A stretch of DNA of 64,000 nucleotides from Thiobacillus denitrificans DSM 12475 (lineage in GTDB: Bacteria; Pseudomonadota; Gammaproteobacteria; Burkholderiales; Thiobacillaceae), in contig NZ_AQWL01000008.1 of assembly GCF_000376425.1 (NCBI RefSeq), forward strand, positions 1 to 64,000. The letters are read 5' to 3'. The notes under the pieces were generated by a model. The model was not told the origin of the DNA, searched no databases, and saw nothing but the letters and a program-made list of their open reading frames with translations. The translations under genes and the position numbers were made by a program. Positions 39,533-52,887 of the stretch are shown here, piece after piece. Numbering within the stretch: the first letter of the stretch is position 1; the number at the start of each line of letters is the position of its first letter.

Positions 39533-40315
39533 ATGGGATTTCTTGCAGGAAAACGCTTGCTGATCACCGGCGTGATATCCAGCCGTTCGATCGCCTACGG
39601 TATCGCCGCTGCATGCAGGCGCGAAGGCGCCGAGCTGGCTTTCACCTATCAGGGCGAGCGCATCAAGGAACGGGTCACGGAGTTCGCCCAGGAGTTCGGT
39701 TCCCAGCTGGTGTTCCCATGTGATGTCGGCAGCGACGAGCAGATCGACGCACTGTTTGACGAACTCGGCAAGCATTGGGACGGACTCGACGGGCTGGTTC
39801 ACTCGATCGCCTTTGCACCGAAGGAAGCCCTGGCCGGTGATTATCTCTCCGCAGTCACCCGGGAAAACTTCCGCATCGCCCACGACATCAGTGCCTACAG
39901 CTTCGCCGCGCTGGCCAAGGCTGCGTTGCCGATGATGGAAGGCCGCCAGGCGGCGCTGCTGACGCTGTCGTATCTCGGCGCCGTCCGCTCCGTCCCCAAT
40001 TACAACGTCATGGGCCTGGCCAAGGCCAGCCTCGAATCCAGCGTGTACTACATGGCGCAGAGCCTCGGTCCCAAGGGCATCCGTGTCAATGCGGTATCGG
40101 CCGGGCCGATCAAGACGCTGGCCGCCAGCGGCATCGCCAATTTCGGCGAGAAGCTTGATGTCGTGGCCAAGAACGCGCCGCTACGCCGTAATGTGACCAT
40201 CGATGAAGTGGGTAACGCTGCCGCTTTCCTGCTTTCCGATCTGGCGTCCGGCATTACCGGCGAAATCACCTATGTCGACGCCGGCTTCAATTCCACCGCT
40301 GGCGCCGAGAGCTGA
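39533..40315 (+). CDS. fabI: Enoyl-[acyl-carrier-protein] reductase FabI
   Basis: 260 residues of the FabI type: [22 protein letters not shown] (NADH-binding loop typical of FabI), [10 protein letters not shown], and the catalytic Tyr-X6-Lys pattern in [12 protein letters not shown]. It performs the last reduction in each round of fatty acid elongation and is the triclosan/isoniazid-type target family. Normal length, single gene with a strong terminator behind it. Confidence 0.95.
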   Translation: MGFLAGKRLLITGVISSRSIAYGIAAACRREGAELAFTYQGERIKERVTEFAQEFGSQLVFPCDVGSDEQIDALFDELGKHWDGLDGLVHSIAFAPKEALAGDYLSAVTRENFRIAHDISAYSFAALAKAALPMMEGRQAALLTLSYLGAVRSVPNYNVMGLAKASLESSVYYMAQSLGPKGIRVNAVSAGPIKTLAASGIANFGEKLDVVAKNAPLRRNVTIDEVGNAAAFLLSDLASGITGEITYVDAGFNSTAGAES

Positions 40316-40332
40316 TCTGAACTTTCCCGCAA

Positions 40333-40362
40333 TAAAAAACGCGCCTTCAAGGCGCGTTTTTT
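40333..40362. terminator. Bidirectional terminator between fabI and ppiD
   Basis: AAAAAACGCGCCTT and AAGGCGCGTTTTTT form a long stem with a 2-base loop and T-runs on both strands, serving convergent fabI and ppiD. Confidence 0.92.
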
Positions 40363-40379
40363 ATTGCGGCTGCGATGGC

Positions 40380-42281
40380 TTATCTGCCCTCGATCGCGTT
40401 AGGCTGGATTTTTACTTTCTGGCCGGCGGTAATCAGCGCAGCCATCGCTTTCATATCCGCACGCTGCTGCGCCTGCGTGACGCCGGCTTCGATCGACGAC
40501 AGCAACATCGGATCCAGCGCCGGCGCATCCAGCACACGGCTCACGCGTACGATGCGATACGAGCCGTCGGGACGGGCGAAACCGGTGTAGGCAGGCAGTT
40601 TTTCCGTGCTGACGCGAAAGACCGCTTTGGCACCGGCCGCATCCAGCACGGCGGAAGGTTGACGCCCCACGATCTGGAAAGCCGACCAGTTCAGTCCCGC
40701 TTCGTCGCCCTTTGCCAGCGCCTTGAGGGTGGCTTCAGCTTTTTGCTCCAGCAAACGCATGCTCTGCTCGGTGCGCAGCCTGGTCTCGATCGCCTGCGAC
40801 ACCTCGGTCAGCGGACGCAACCGGGCCGGGCGATATTCCGCCACCCGCGCAGCAACCAGGGTGCCAGGCTGCACTTCAATGGCTTCGGTGTTCTGCCTGG
40901 ATTTGACCGATTCCGGACTGAACAGCGCGGCCGACAAGGCAGCATGATTGAAAGGCGGCGGCGCAGTCTTGGCCGCCATCCAGCCGCTTTGCTGAACCGT
41001 CAGCTTGGCTGCGGCGGCGGCGGGCTGCAACGACTGAGCATTCTCGTACACCAGATTGCTGAAACTGTCGGCCAGGTCGGCAAAGGCTTTTTGTGCCTGC
41101 TGCTTGCGCAACTCGCTCACAACCGCTGCACGCACCTCGGCTAGCGGTGCAGTCTGGGCCGCCTGAATGCCATCCAGCCGGATGATGTGATAACCGAAAT
41201 CGCTTTCCACTGGTCCACGGATTTCATTGGGTTTCATGCTGAACACGGCATCTTCGAAGGATTTGACCATCATGCCGCGACCAAAGCTGCCCAGGCTGCC
41301 ATCCTGCGCGGCCGACCCCGGATCCTGCGACTGAGTGCGCGCCAACTCGGCAAAACGCTGCGGGTTTTTCTGCAGGGTTTGCGCCAGTTCGGCCGCTTTT
41401 GCCTTGGCTTTGGCACGCGAAGCCGCATCCGCATTTTTATCTGCGGCAATCAGGATGTGGCTCGCACTGCGCTGTTCCGGCTGCCCGAACTGGGCGGCAT
41501 GGGAAGCGTAGTAATCTGTCACGGCCTGCTCGCTCACCGCAATACCCGCCGCTACGCTTGCCATATCCAGTACCAGATATTCGGCGCGGATCTGCTCGGG
41601 TTCGGTGAATTCATCTTTGTTTGCCGTGTAGTAACGCTCAACGTCGGCAGGCGTCACCTGGATCTGCGACGCCACCGCTGAAACCGGCAGATCGACCCAG
41701 GCAACCTCACGCTGTTGCGCCACCAGGCGGGCAATTTGAGCCAGCGATGTGCCGGACGGGAACGCCGCAAGCGAAACCGGACTGGTAATGGCCTCCAGCA
41801 TGAACGCCTGACGCAATTCATTTTCAAACTGGGCGGGCGTGCGGCCATTCTGGCGTAGCACCGCCTCGTACCGCTGCTGCGAAAACTTGCCGTCCTGCTG
41901 GAAAGCCGGGATCTGCGCCAGCACCGACGCAATATAGGCATCGGGTGCCAGGAATTTGAGCTTTTGCGCATTCTGCAGCAAGGCCTTACGCTCGACCAGG
42001 CTGTCGAGAACCTGTTTGCGGAAATTTGCCGTTTCGGTAACGGCAGGATCAAATGCAGGGCCGAGCGCCTCGCGCATGCGATCACTCTGTGCCTGGATCT
42101 CCCGGGTCAGTTCTTCACGCGAAATCCCCACGTCGCCGACCTCGGCAACCACACCGCCACGGGTGTCGCCGTTCATGTAGGAATCCATACCGAACAAGGC
42201 GAAGGTGATTGCGATCAAGGCCAGTATGACTTTGGCCAGCCAGCCCTTTGCATGCTTGCGGATTGCTTCGAGCACGGTCAT
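40380..42281 (-). CDS. ppiD: Peptidyl-prolyl isomerase / chaperone PpiD (SurA_N type)
   Basis: 633 residues: short cytoplasmic start, one membrane helix (about 15-33, WLAKVILALIAITFALFGM), SurA-like N-terminal chaperone region, and a parvulin domain (about 270-365: RSASHILIAADKNA ... FGRGMMVKSFEDAVFSMKPNEI). PpiD is a periplasm-facing chaperone that helps newly exported proteins fold at the Sec translocon. Lon and ClpXP genes lie just upstream in the same direction beyond two tRNAs and hupB, as in many Proteobacteria. Confidence 0.9.
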   Translation of the reverse strand: MTVLEAIRKHAKGWLAKVILALIAITFALFGMDSYMNGDTRGGVVAEVGDVGISREELTREIQAQSDRMREALGPAFDPAVTETANFRKQVLDSLVERKALLQNAQKLKFLAPDAYIASVLAQIPAFQQDGKFSQQRYEAVLRQNGRTPAQFENELRQAFMLEAITSPVSLAAFPSGTSLAQIARLVAQQREVAWVDLPVSAVASQIQVTPADVERYYTANKDEFTEPEQIRAEYLVLDMASVAAGIAVSEQAVTDYYASHAAQFGQPEQRSASHILIAADKNADAASRAKAKAKAAELAQTLQKNPQRFAELARTQSQDPGSAAQDGSLGSFGRGMMVKSFEDAVFSMKPNEIRGPVESDFGYHIIRLDGIQAAQTAPLAEVRAAVVSELRKQQAQKAFADLADSFSNLVYENAQSLQPAAAAAKLTVQQSGWMAAKTAPPPFNHAALSAALFSPESVKSRQNTEAIEVQPGTLVAARVAEYRPARLRPLTEVSQAIETRLRTEQSMRLLEQKAEATLKALAKGDEAGLNWSAFQIVGRQPSAVLDAAGAKAVFRVSTEKLPAYTGFARPDGSYRIVRVSRVLDAPALDPMLLSSIEAGVTQAQQRADMKAMAALITAGQKVKIQPNAIEGR

Positions 42282-42403
42282 TAACTCCAGAAAAAACGCC
42301 AGCGCGAATTCTCGCGCACTTTGCGTCTCGCGTCTCGCCCGGCGCGATATTAAAAGTTGCGCACGGATAATTTCAATCGATGCGATAAAAGGCGCTGAAA
42401 ATA

Positions 42404-42431
42404 AAAAAGGCGAACTCGCGTTCGCCTTTTT
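42404..42431 (-). terminator. Terminator after the two tRNA genes
   Basis: On the minus strand AAAAAGGCGAA pairs with TTCGCCTTTTT around a 6-base loop and runs into TTTTTTATTTT, right after tRNA-Asp. It should end the tRNA-Val/tRNA-Asp (and possibly hupB) transcript before ppiD. Confidence 0.88.
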
Positions 42432-42436
42432 GGTGT

Positions 42437-42513
42437 TGGCGGAGTGGACGGGACTCGAACCCGCGACCCCCGGCGTGACAGGCCGGTATTCTAACCAACT
42501 GAACTACCACTCC
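42437..42513 (-). tRNA. tRNA-Asp (anticodon GTC)
   Basis: 77 bases including encoded CCA. The minus strand starts GGAGTGGTAGTTCAGTTGGT, the anticodon loop is CTGTCAC within CCGGC/GCCGG-type arms, and the T loop is GGTTCGAGTCC. All arms pair. Confidence 0.96.
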
Positions 42514-42568
42514 CTGATGCTACAAAAACTATACTGCCTAAAACTTGACCGCTTATTTTTTACCCTGC

Positions 42569-42644
42569 TGGTGGGTGCTGAGGGGTTCGAACCCCCGACA
42601 TTCGCCTTGTAAGGGCGACGCTCTACCAGCTGAGCTAAGCACCC
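42569..42644 (-). tRNA. tRNA-Val (anticodon TAC)
   Basis: 76 bases including encoded CCA. The minus strand starts GGGTGCTTAGCTCAGCTGGT, the anticodon loop is CTTACAA between CGCC and GGCG arms, and the T loop is GGTTCGAACCC. It lies 55 bp before tRNA-Asp and is probably co-transcribed with it. Confidence 0.96.
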
Positions 42645-42706
42645 GACAAAGACCAAAATTCTACAACAGATTTCCCAGTCTTGCCAAATGCATATCGTAA
42701 TTTTTA

Positions 42707-42979
42707 TTAATTGATGGCGTCTTTCAGGCCTTTGCCGGCACGGAACTTCGGCACTTTGGCAGCCTTGATCTTGATGGTTACGCCGGTGCGCGGATTGCGG
42801 CCCGTACGCGCGGCGCGCTTGCCGACATAGAAGCTGCCAAAACCCACCAGCGTCACCATGTCACCCTTCTTCAGCGCTTTCTTGACAGCTTCAACCGTTG
42901 CATCCAGTGCACGACCGGCAGCTGCCTTGGAAATGTCGGCCGAGTCGGCAATGGCATCGATCAATTCGGATTTGTTCAC
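42707..42979 (-). CDS. hupB: DNA-binding protein HU
   Basis: 90 residues of the HU/IHF family: [20 protein letters not shown] at the start, [21 protein letters not shown] (the beta-arm with the conserved RNP triplet) and a C-terminal [14 protein letters not shown] bends and compacts DNA. Lon lies 148 bp upstream in the same direction, the classical lon-hupB pair. Confidence 0.96.
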   Translation of the reverse strand: MNKSELIDAIADSADISKAAAGRALDATVEAVKKALKKGDMVTLVGFGSFYVGKRAARTGRNPRTGVTIKIKAAKVPKFRAGKGLKDAIN

Positions 42980-43126
42980 GTGTTGTCCCCTTCACTCAAG
43001 TGGCACAGGAAAACCCTGTGGGCGCTTTTATAGCAACCCGCAAAACCTTGTGTCAAGCGGTTTTCCGGGCTATTGACAAAAAATCCCGCGGCTGGCGCGG
43101 GATTCCGACGAGCGGTTGGAAAATAC

Positions 43127-45541
<2,415 letters not shown>

Positions 45542-45655
45542 CATGATTTCCTGGTAAGGGTTGAGGAAAGGATGCGCGGCATTCAACCACGCTCTACCCG
45601 TAAAAGGCAGACCGTGTTTGTAAAGCCGATAAATCGGCAACAACCACGCTCATCC

Positions 45656-45685
45656 ATAATTGGGGGGCATAGGTTGGAATTCAAG
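45656..45685 (-). promoter_or_regulatory. Heat-shock (sigma-32-like) promoter of lon
   Basis: On the minus strand CTTGAAT (45685-45679) is followed after 13 bases by CCCCAATTAT (45665-45656), close to the sigma-32 pattern CTTGAAA ... CCCCATNT. It lies just past the clpX gene and drives lon. Confidence 0.65.
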
Positions 45686-45713
45686 ATGGCTGACAGGTTC
45701 CCCGTCAGCCATC
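45685..45713 (-). repeat. Hairpin just after clpX
   Basis: GATGGCTGAC (45685-45694) and GTCAGCCATC (45704-45713) form a perfect 10-bp stem with a 9-base loop, 3 bases past the clpX stop. No T-run follows, so it may stabilise the clpX 3' end or terminate weakly; it abuts the lon -35 element. Confidence 0.6.
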
Positions 45714-45716
45714 AAT

Positions 45717-46988
<1,272 letters not shown>

Positions 46989-47001
46989 GCCAGTTCCTTG
47001 C

Positions 47002-47658
47002 TTAATTACCTGATGCCTCAATGCGGCTGGTCAGCACCTTGTCGACCAGCCCATATTTCACCGAATCTTCCGCACTCATGAAGTTGTCGCGATCGGTGTC
47101 GCGATCGATTGCTTCCAGACTCTGTCCGGTATGCTTGGCCAGCATATCGTTGAGGCGCGCTTTCAGATACAGGATTTCCTTGGCGTGGATTTCGATGTCC
47201 GACGCCTGCCCCTGGAAACCGCCCAGTGGCTGATGGATCATCACGCGCGAGTTCGGCAGGCAGTAGCGCTTGCCCTTGGCGCCTGCGGTCAGCAGGAACG
47301 CGCCCATGCTGGCCGCCTGACCGATGCAGAGCGTGGACACATCCGGCTTGATGAACTGCATGGTGTCGTAGATCGCCAGTCCGGCCGAAACCGAGCCACC
47401 CGGCGAGTTGATGTAGAAATAGATATCCTTGTCGGGATTTTCCGACTCCAGGAATAGCATCTGCGCGACCACCAGGTTGGCCGTCGCGTCGTTCACCGGA
47501 CCGACCAGGAAAATCACCCGTTCCTTGAGGAGGCGCGAGTAAATATCGTAGGCACGCTCGCCGCGGCCGCTCTGTTCGACGACCATGGGGACCAGCCCCA
47601 GCCCCTGTGGCTCGAAGGGCTGTGAATTGGAAATACCGTGTTCGAAATCAATGCGCAT
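47002..47658 (-). CDS. clpP: ATP-dependent Clp protease proteolytic subunit ClpP
   Basis: 218 residues with the serine protease triad: Ser in [11 protein letters not shown], His in [10 protein letters not shown] and Asp in RDTDRDNFM. Forms the barrel protease used by ClpX. Its start overlaps the tig stop as ATGA, so the two are translationally coupled. Confidence 0.96.
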   Translation of the reverse strand: MRIDFEHGISNSQPFEPQGLGLVPMVVEQSGRGERAYDIYSRLLKERVIFLVGPVNDATANLVVAQMLFLESENPDKDIYFYINSPGGSVSAGLAIYDTMQFIKPDVSTLCIGQAASMGAFLLTAGAKGKRYCLPNSRVMIHQPLGGFQGQASDIEIHAKEILYLKARLNDMLAKHTGQSLEAIDRDTDRDNFMSAEDSVKYGLVDKVLTSRIEASGN

Positions 47659-48956
47659 CAGGCACGTCCCATCAAATCTTCAAAGGAGGTTGTCACGTCT
47701 TCCACTTGGGCCTGACCTGCAACCCATGCTACCACATTCTCTTCCAGCGCCAGGGACTCGATCTCCCGCATCCGCTCAGGGCTCTGGTAGTACCACTGCA
47801 CCACCTGTTCCGGCTCCTCGTAGCTTTGCGCCTGCTCCTGAATCAAGGCGCGGATTTGCTCCGGCTGTGCCACCAACTTGTTCGCCTGCACGATCTCGGC
47901 CAGGATCAAGCCCAAACGGACACGTCGCTCGGCCTGTCCAGTAAACATATCGGCAGACAGTTTCATGGTCTGAACCCCGCGCGACTGCATATCGGCCTCA
48001 GTCATCTTCTGCAGACGGTCGGTCTCCATCGCCACCAGACTCTGCGGCAGATCCAGCGTGCTTTTCTGCAGCAGCAACTCCATCGCCTGTTCTTTAAGTT
48101 TCGCCTGCACGCGGCGTTTCACTTCGCGCTCCAGGTTGGTCTTGACCTCGGCCTTGAGTTTCTCGACGTCGCCGTCCTCGACTCCCAGCGCCTTGGCAAA
48201 TTCCGCATTTACCGGCGGCAGCACAGGGGCCTGAACATCCCTGACCTGCACCTCGAAATGCGCGGCTTTGCCGGCGAGTTCCCTGGCGGCATACTCAGCC
48301 GGGAAAGTCAGATCAAATCCCTTGCTGTCGCCCGCCTTGAGCCCGACCAGGCTGTGTTCGAAATCCTTCAGCAAACGGCCTTCGCCGATTACCGCGGCGA
48401 AGTCTTCACCCTTGCCTCCTTCGAATGCTGCGCCGTCGACCGTACCCTGATAGTCGAATTTGACTAGGTCGCCCTCCATTGCGCCCCGCTCGGTCGTCTC
48501 GAAGCTGCGGCGCTGCTTCTGCAGCACTTCCAGTGTCTTTGCGATATCGGCCTCGCCCAGGCTCACAACGGGGCGGCTGAGTTTGCCGGTGTTCAACACG
48601 TCGATCTTCACTTCAGGATAGACCTCAAAACTGGCGCTGAAAGTCATTTCCGCCGCCGCCGTCTGCCCCGCCTTCGGCTCGAAGCGCGGATAACCCGCGA
48701 TTTTCAACTGGTGGGCCTGCACGGCCTCGCCAAAACGGGATTGCAGGGTTTCACCCAGCACTTCCTGGCGCACGCCGACGCCGTGCTGGCGCGTCACTGC
48801 GCTCAGCGGCGCCTTGCCAGGACGGAAACCATCCATCTTGACGTTGCGTGCCAAACGCTTCAGACGGCTCTGTACTTCGGTTTCCAGCTGATCCATGGGC
48901 ACGCTTATATCCAGGCGCCGGGCCAGACCTTCGAGGACTTCAAGATTTGCTTGCAT
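47658..48956 (-). CDS. tig: Trigger factor (ribosome-bound chaperone)
   Basis: 432 residues: ribosome-binding domain with the signature region [10 protein letters not shown] (residues 43-52), an FKBP-type isomerase domain (about 160-245, [20 protein letters not shown]) and a helical C-terminal domain. It binds nascent chains at the ribosome exit. The ATG at 48956 after AGGAAG is preferred; the longer open frame upstream runs through the tRNA-Leu gene and is not coding. Confidence 0.95.
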   Translation of the reverse strand: MQANLEVLEGLARRLDISVPMDQLETEVQSRLKRLARNVKMDGFRPGKAPLSAVTRQHGVGVRQEVLGETLQSRFGEAVQAHQLKIAGYPRFEPKAGQTAAAEMTFSASFEVYPEVKIDVLNTGKLSRPVVSLGEADIAKTLEVLQKQRRSFETTERGAMEGDLVKFDYQGTVDGAAFEGGKGEDFAAVIGEGRLLKDFEHSLVGLKAGDSKGFDLTFPAEYAARELAGKAAHFEVQVRDVQAPVLPPVNAEFAKALGVEDGDVEKLKAEVKTNLEREVKRRVQAKLKEQAMELLLQKSTLDLPQSLVAMETDRLQKMTEADMQSRGVQTMKLSADMFTGQAERRVRLGLILAEIVQANKLVAQPEQIRALIQEQAQSYEEPEQVVQWYYQSPERMREIESLALEENVVAWVAGQAQVEDVTTSFEDLMGRA

Positions 48957-49011
48957 CAAAATACTTCCTGGCTGAATTGAAATGTAATGTAAGGGTGAAC
49001 AGCATAAAGCA

Positions 49012-49096
<85 letters not shown>

Positions 49097-49202
49097 GGCC
49101 TGACCGCAAAGCTATCGACCAATAAGTGTAATATAATCAAAGCGATGCTGTCACCCAAGCCGACCGGGCATCCTGCTAAGTCATTATTCCCATTCCGTTT
49201 TT

Positions 49203-50018
49203 TTGTTACCGGTGCCGGTCGATCACTACGAAAACTTCCCTGTTGCGTCCTGGTTGCTGCCCAAACCGCTGCGCAAACCGGTCGAAGCCATCTATCGGTT
49301 TGCCCGTACGGCGGACGATATTGCCGACGAAGGCGACGCCTCCGCAGCAACGCGCCTTGAGCAACTGGCGGCATACCACGCCGAACTGGATCACATCGAA
49401 CGCGGCGAGACCTCAATCCATCCGGTTTTTGCGCCGCTGGCTGCCGCAATTCGCGATCACGCCATTCCGATGGCACCGTTTCGCGACCTGCTGTCGGCGT
49501 TTGCGCAGGACGTGGAAAAAAAACGCTACGCCAACTTCGGCGAAGTCATGGACTACTGCCGCCGCTCGGCCAACCCGGTAGGACGCCTGATGCTGCATTT
49601 ATACGGCGACCATGACCCGCGCCATCTGGCTTATTCCGATGCCATCTGCAGCAGCCTGCAACTGATCAATTTTTTGCAGGACATTGCGGTCGATTACCGG
49701 AAAGACCGCATTTATCTGCCGCAGGATGAGCTCGCCGCGCACCGCATCAGCGAGATGCAGATCGCGCGGGGCGACACGCGCGGTTTGTGGCACATGATGA
49801 TGCACAAGCAGATTGAACGCGCGCGCAGGCTGCTGCAGGCTGGCGCGCCGCTCGGCCGGTCGCTCAAGGGACGCATCGGGCTGGAGCTGCGCGTGACCAT
49901 TCTCGGCGGCGAAACCATTCTGCGCAAACTGCATGCCGACCCCGGCTGCGTATTCCACGATCGTCCGGTGCTCACCAAAAAAGACTGGGGCATCATGCTC
50001 TGGCGCGGATTTTTCTGA
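49203..50018 (+). CDS. hpnC: Squalene synthase-like HpnC
   Basis: About 271 residues of the trans-isoprenyl diphosphate synthase fold with both Asp-rich motifs (ARTADDIADEGD and FLQDIAVDYRKDRIYLP). HpnC converts presqualene diphosphate to hydroxysqualene in the HpnCDE route to squalene for hopanoids. The start is uncertain: TTG at 49203 or GTG at 49212 (MPVDHYENFPVASW, which matches the common HpnC beginning better). No ATG lies in frame. First gene of hpnC-hpnD-hpnE. Confidence 0.9.
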   Translation: MLPVPVDHYENFPVASWLLPKPLRKPVEAIYRFARTADDIADEGDASAATRLEQLAAYHAELDHIERGETSIHPVFAPLAAAIRDHAIPMAPFRDLLSAFAQDVEKKRYANFGEVMDYCRRSANPVGRLMLHLYGDHDPRHLAYSDAICSSLQLINFLQDIAVDYRKDRIYLPQDELAAHRISEMQIARGDTRGLWHMMMHKQIERARRLLQAGAPLGRSLKGRIGLELRVTILGGETILRKLHADPGCVFHDRPVLTKKDWGIMLWRGFF

Positions 50019-50020
50019 CT

Positions 50021-50866
50021 ATGGATGTCCATCAGTATTGCCAGGAACGGGCTGCCGCCAGCGGCTCCAGTTTCTATTACAGTTTCGTCTTCCTGCCGCA
50101 GGACACGCGGCGTGCGATCACCGCGTTTTACGCCCTGTGCCGCGAACTCGACGACGTGGTGGATGAATGCCACGAAAGCCAGCTCGCCCTGGCCAAGCTC
50201 GACTGGTGGCGCGAGGAAATCATGCGGTTTGCAGCCGGCGCGCCAGAGCATCCGGCCACCCGCGCCCTCCTCGATACCGCGCAAGGCCGCAATGCGCCCG
50301 CTGCCCTGCTGCTGGAAATCGTCGACGGCATGGCGATGGATCTGGAGCATTTACGCTACCCCGATTTCAAATCCCTCAACCTGTACTGCTATCGCGTGGC
50401 CGGTGTGGTGGGTGAAGTCGCGGCAGCGATTTTTGGCGGGGCGCGCAACGCGGACGATCGCGCGGTTCGCCGTTATGCGCACGAACTGGGGCTCGCGTTC
50501 CAGCTCACCAACATCATTCGCGACGTCGGCGAGGACGCGCGACGCGGACGGATTTATCTGCCGCAGGATGAACTCGCACGTTTCGGCGCGCGCGAAGCCG
50601 ACATCCTGCATGGCGTGGTCACCCCCGCATTTCAGGCGCTGATGCAGTTCCAGTTCGAACGCGCCGCCGCCTGCTACGAGCGCGCGTTCGCCGCGCTCCC
50701 CGCCAGTGCACGCCACGCGCAGCGCCCGGGGCTGGTGATGGCGGCGATTTATCGCACCTTACTGAATGAAATCCGGCGCGCCGAATTCCCCGTGTTGCGC
50801 GCGCGGGTCTCGCTCACGCCAATGCGCAAGCTGTGGCTGGCCAGCAAGACCTGGCTATTTCCATGA
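50021..50866 (+). CDS. hpnD: Presqualene diphosphate synthase HpnD
   Basis: 281 residues of the squalene/phytoene synthase fold with Asp-rich motifs CRELDDVVDECHE and IIRDVGEDARRGRIYLP. HpnD joins two farnesyl diphosphates to presqualene diphosphate. It begins 2 bases after hpnC and its stop overlaps the hpnE start (ATGA at 50863). Confidence 0.92.
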   Translation: MDVHQYCQERAAASGSSFYYSFVFLPQDTRRAITAFYALCRELDDVVDECHESQLALAKLDWWREEIMRFAAGAPEHPATRALLDTAQGRNAPAALLLEIVDGMAMDLEHLRYPDFKSLNLYCYRVAGVVGEVAAAIFGGARNADDRAVRRYAHELGLAFQLTNIIRDVGEDARRGRIYLPQDELARFGAREADILHGVVTPAFQALMQFQFERAAACYERAFAALPASARHAQRPGLVMAAIYRTLLNEIRRAEFPVLRARVSLTPMRKLWLASKTWLFP

Positions 50867-52134
50867 CCGTCCGTGTCGCGGTGATCGGCGGCGGCTGGGC
50901 GGGCTGCGCCGCCGCACTGACGCTGGCCGAAGCAGGAGTCGACGTCACCCTGTTCGAAGCCAGCCGCACCCTGGGCGGCCGCGCGCGCGCGGTCGAACTC
51001 GCAGGCCGGCCGCTCGACAACGGTCAACACATCCTGCTCGGTGCGTATGCGCAGACCCTTCATCTGATCGAGCGCCTGCGCCCCGCCGCCACGCACGACG
51101 GCTTATGGCGCCTGCCGCTGGCCCTTAGCCAGCCGCCGGATTTCGGTCTCGCCTGTCCGCGCCTGCCCGCGCCGCTGCATCTGCTGGCAGGCTTGCTCGG
51201 CGCACAGGGGCTGGGCTGGCGCGACAAGCTGGCCGCCGCACGCTGGGTCTACGCGCTGTTGCGCGACACGGCCGAGCCGGACCAGCTAAGCGTCAGCCAG
51301 CTCACCCGTTCCCAGCCCGAAACACTGCGCCGCCTGCTATGGCATCCGCTGTGCGTATCGGCTCTCAACACGCCGCCGGAAATGGCCAGCGCCAGGGTTT
51401 TCCGCGACGTCATTCGCGCCGCTTTCGGCGGGCGCAATCATGCCAGCGACCTGCTGTTGCCGCGCCGCGACCTGACCGCCCTGTTCCCTGCACCCGCTGC
51501 TGCGCGCCTGGTCGAACGCGGCGGCCAGGTGCGCCTGGCCTGCCGGGTAACCGCGCTCGATGCCACAGCGGATGCCGTCACTTTGAACACGCGCGACGGA
51601 GCGACCGCCTACAGCCACGTCATCCTCGCCGTCGCGCCGCAACATCTGGCGGGTTTGGCTGGCGCGATTCCCGCGCTCGAATCGGTCGTGCGCGACGTGT
51701 CGGCCTATCGCTATCAACCGATTGCCACCGGCTACGTTCAGTACGATCCGGCTTTTCGGCTGGCCAAGCCGCTGTTTGCCCTGGCGGAGGGACCCGCACA
51801 GTTTGTGTTCGACCGCGGCCAGAGCCACGGCCAGGCCGGGCTGCTGGCGTTTGTTGCCAGCACCGCCACGGATCTGCCCGCGAACTGGCTGGATCAGGCC
51901 GAAGCCCAGTTATTGCGAATCGCCCAACCCGGCCCGGCACAGTGGCGCAAAAGCATCGTCGAAAAACAGGCGGGCTACGCCTGCATCCCCAACCTGAAAC
52001 GTCCTGCCGTCCGCACCCCGCACCGGCGCATGTTCCTGGCGGGTGATTACACTAGCGGGCCTTATCCCGCCACACTCGAAAGCGCAACCCTGAGCGGAGT
52101 ACAATCGGCCCGCGCTTTATTTGAACAGCTATGA
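50863..52134 (+). CDS. hpnE: Hydroxysqualene dehydroxylase HpnE
   Basis: 423 residues of FAD-dependent amine oxidase type with the N-terminal FAD motif (VAVIGGGWAGCAAALTLAEA) and C-terminal GDYTSGPYPATLESATLSG. HpnE reduces hydroxysqualene to squalene, completing the route. Start ATG 50863 overlaps hpnD and begins the FAD fold; its stop overlaps the SDR start by ATGA. Confidence 0.92.
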   Translation: MTVRVAVIGGGWAGCAAALTLAEAGVDVTLFEASRTLGGRARAVELAGRPLDNGQHILLGAYAQTLHLIERLRPAATHDGLWRLPLALSQPPDFGLACPRLPAPLHLLAGLLGAQGLGWRDKLAAARWVYALLRDTAEPDQLSVSQLTRSQPETLRRLLWHPLCVSALNTPPEMASARVFRDVIRAAFGGRNHASDLLLPRRDLTALFPAPAAARLVERGGQVRLACRVTALDATADAVTLNTRDGATAYSHVILAVAPQHLAGLAGAIPALESVVRDVSAYRYQPIATGYVQYDPAFRLAKPLFALAEGPAQFVFDRGQSHGQAGLLAFVASTATDLPANWLDQAEAQLLRIAQPGPAQWRKSIVEKQAGYACIPNLKRPAVRTPHRRMFLAGDYTSGPYPATLESATLSGVQSARALFEQL

Positions 52135-52874
52135 AAAATTATCTTCCCCGTCCTGACCTGCTCGCAGGCCGTGTCGTTCTCGTCACCGGCGCCAGTTCGG
52201 GCCTCGGGCGTGCCGCCAGCCTGGCATTTGCGCGCCACGGTGCCACTGTCGCCCTGCTCGCACGCGACGAAGCCAAACTCGAAGCGGTCTACGATGCCAT
52301 CCTGGCCGCTGGCGGTCCCGAACCCGCCATGTTTCCGTATGACCTGGCCGCCGCCGACGACCGCAGCCTGGAAACCCTCGCCGGCACCCTCGCGCATCAT
52401 CTGAAACGGCTCGACGGATTGCTGCACAGCGCACACCAGTTTTACAGCCTGACACCCCTCCACCTGCAGACGATCGAGCAGTGGCAGACCCTGATGCGGG
52501 TCAATCTGATCGCACCGTTCGCGCTCACCCGCGCCTGTTTGCCGCTGCTGCGACAGGCGCCGGACGCGTCAGTCGTGTTTACCGGTGAAACCCACGGCCA
52601 TCAACCCAGTGCCTACTGGGGCGGCTATGCCGTAGCAAAATCGGGCCTGGAAACGCTCACCCGGATCTGGGCCGACGAGCTCAGCGCGGATGAAAACCTG
52701 CGGATCAACACTCTGATTCCCGGCCAGGTGGCGACCACCTTGCGTTCGCGCACCCATCCCGGGCTTGCGCCCGAGACGATTCCCGGCGTCGACGACCTGA
52801 TGCCCTGGTATCTGTATCTGATGGGAATGGACAGCCGCAGCGTGCGCGGCCAGATCGTGGAATGCCAGGCCTGA
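52131..52874 (+). CDS. Short-chain dehydrogenase (YciK-like)
   Basis: 247 residues of classical SDR fold: cofactor motif TGASSGLGRA (residues about 20-29) and active site Tyr-X3-Lys in YAVAK. Resembles the YciK group. The catalytic Ser usually 13 residues before the Tyr is replaced: the stretch reads VVFTGETHGHQPSAYWGGYA, with Glu at that place and Thr next to it. Either Thr takes over or activity is altered. Its start overlaps hpnE (ATGA), so it is in the hopanoid gene string, although its substrate is unknown. Confidence 0.8.
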   Translation: MKNYLPRPDLLAGRVVLVTGASSGLGRAASLAFARHGATVALLARDEAKLEAVYDAILAAGGPEPAMFPYDLAAADDRSLETLAGTLAHHLKRLDGLLHSAHQFYSLTPLHLQTIEQWQTLMRVNLIAPFALTRACLPLLRQAPDASVVFTGETHGHQPSAYWGGYAVAKSGLETLTRIWADELSADENLRINTLIPGQVATTLRSRTHPGLAPETIPGVDDLMPWYLYLMGMDSRSVRGQIVECQA

Positions 52875-52887
52875 CGCTCACCCCGTC

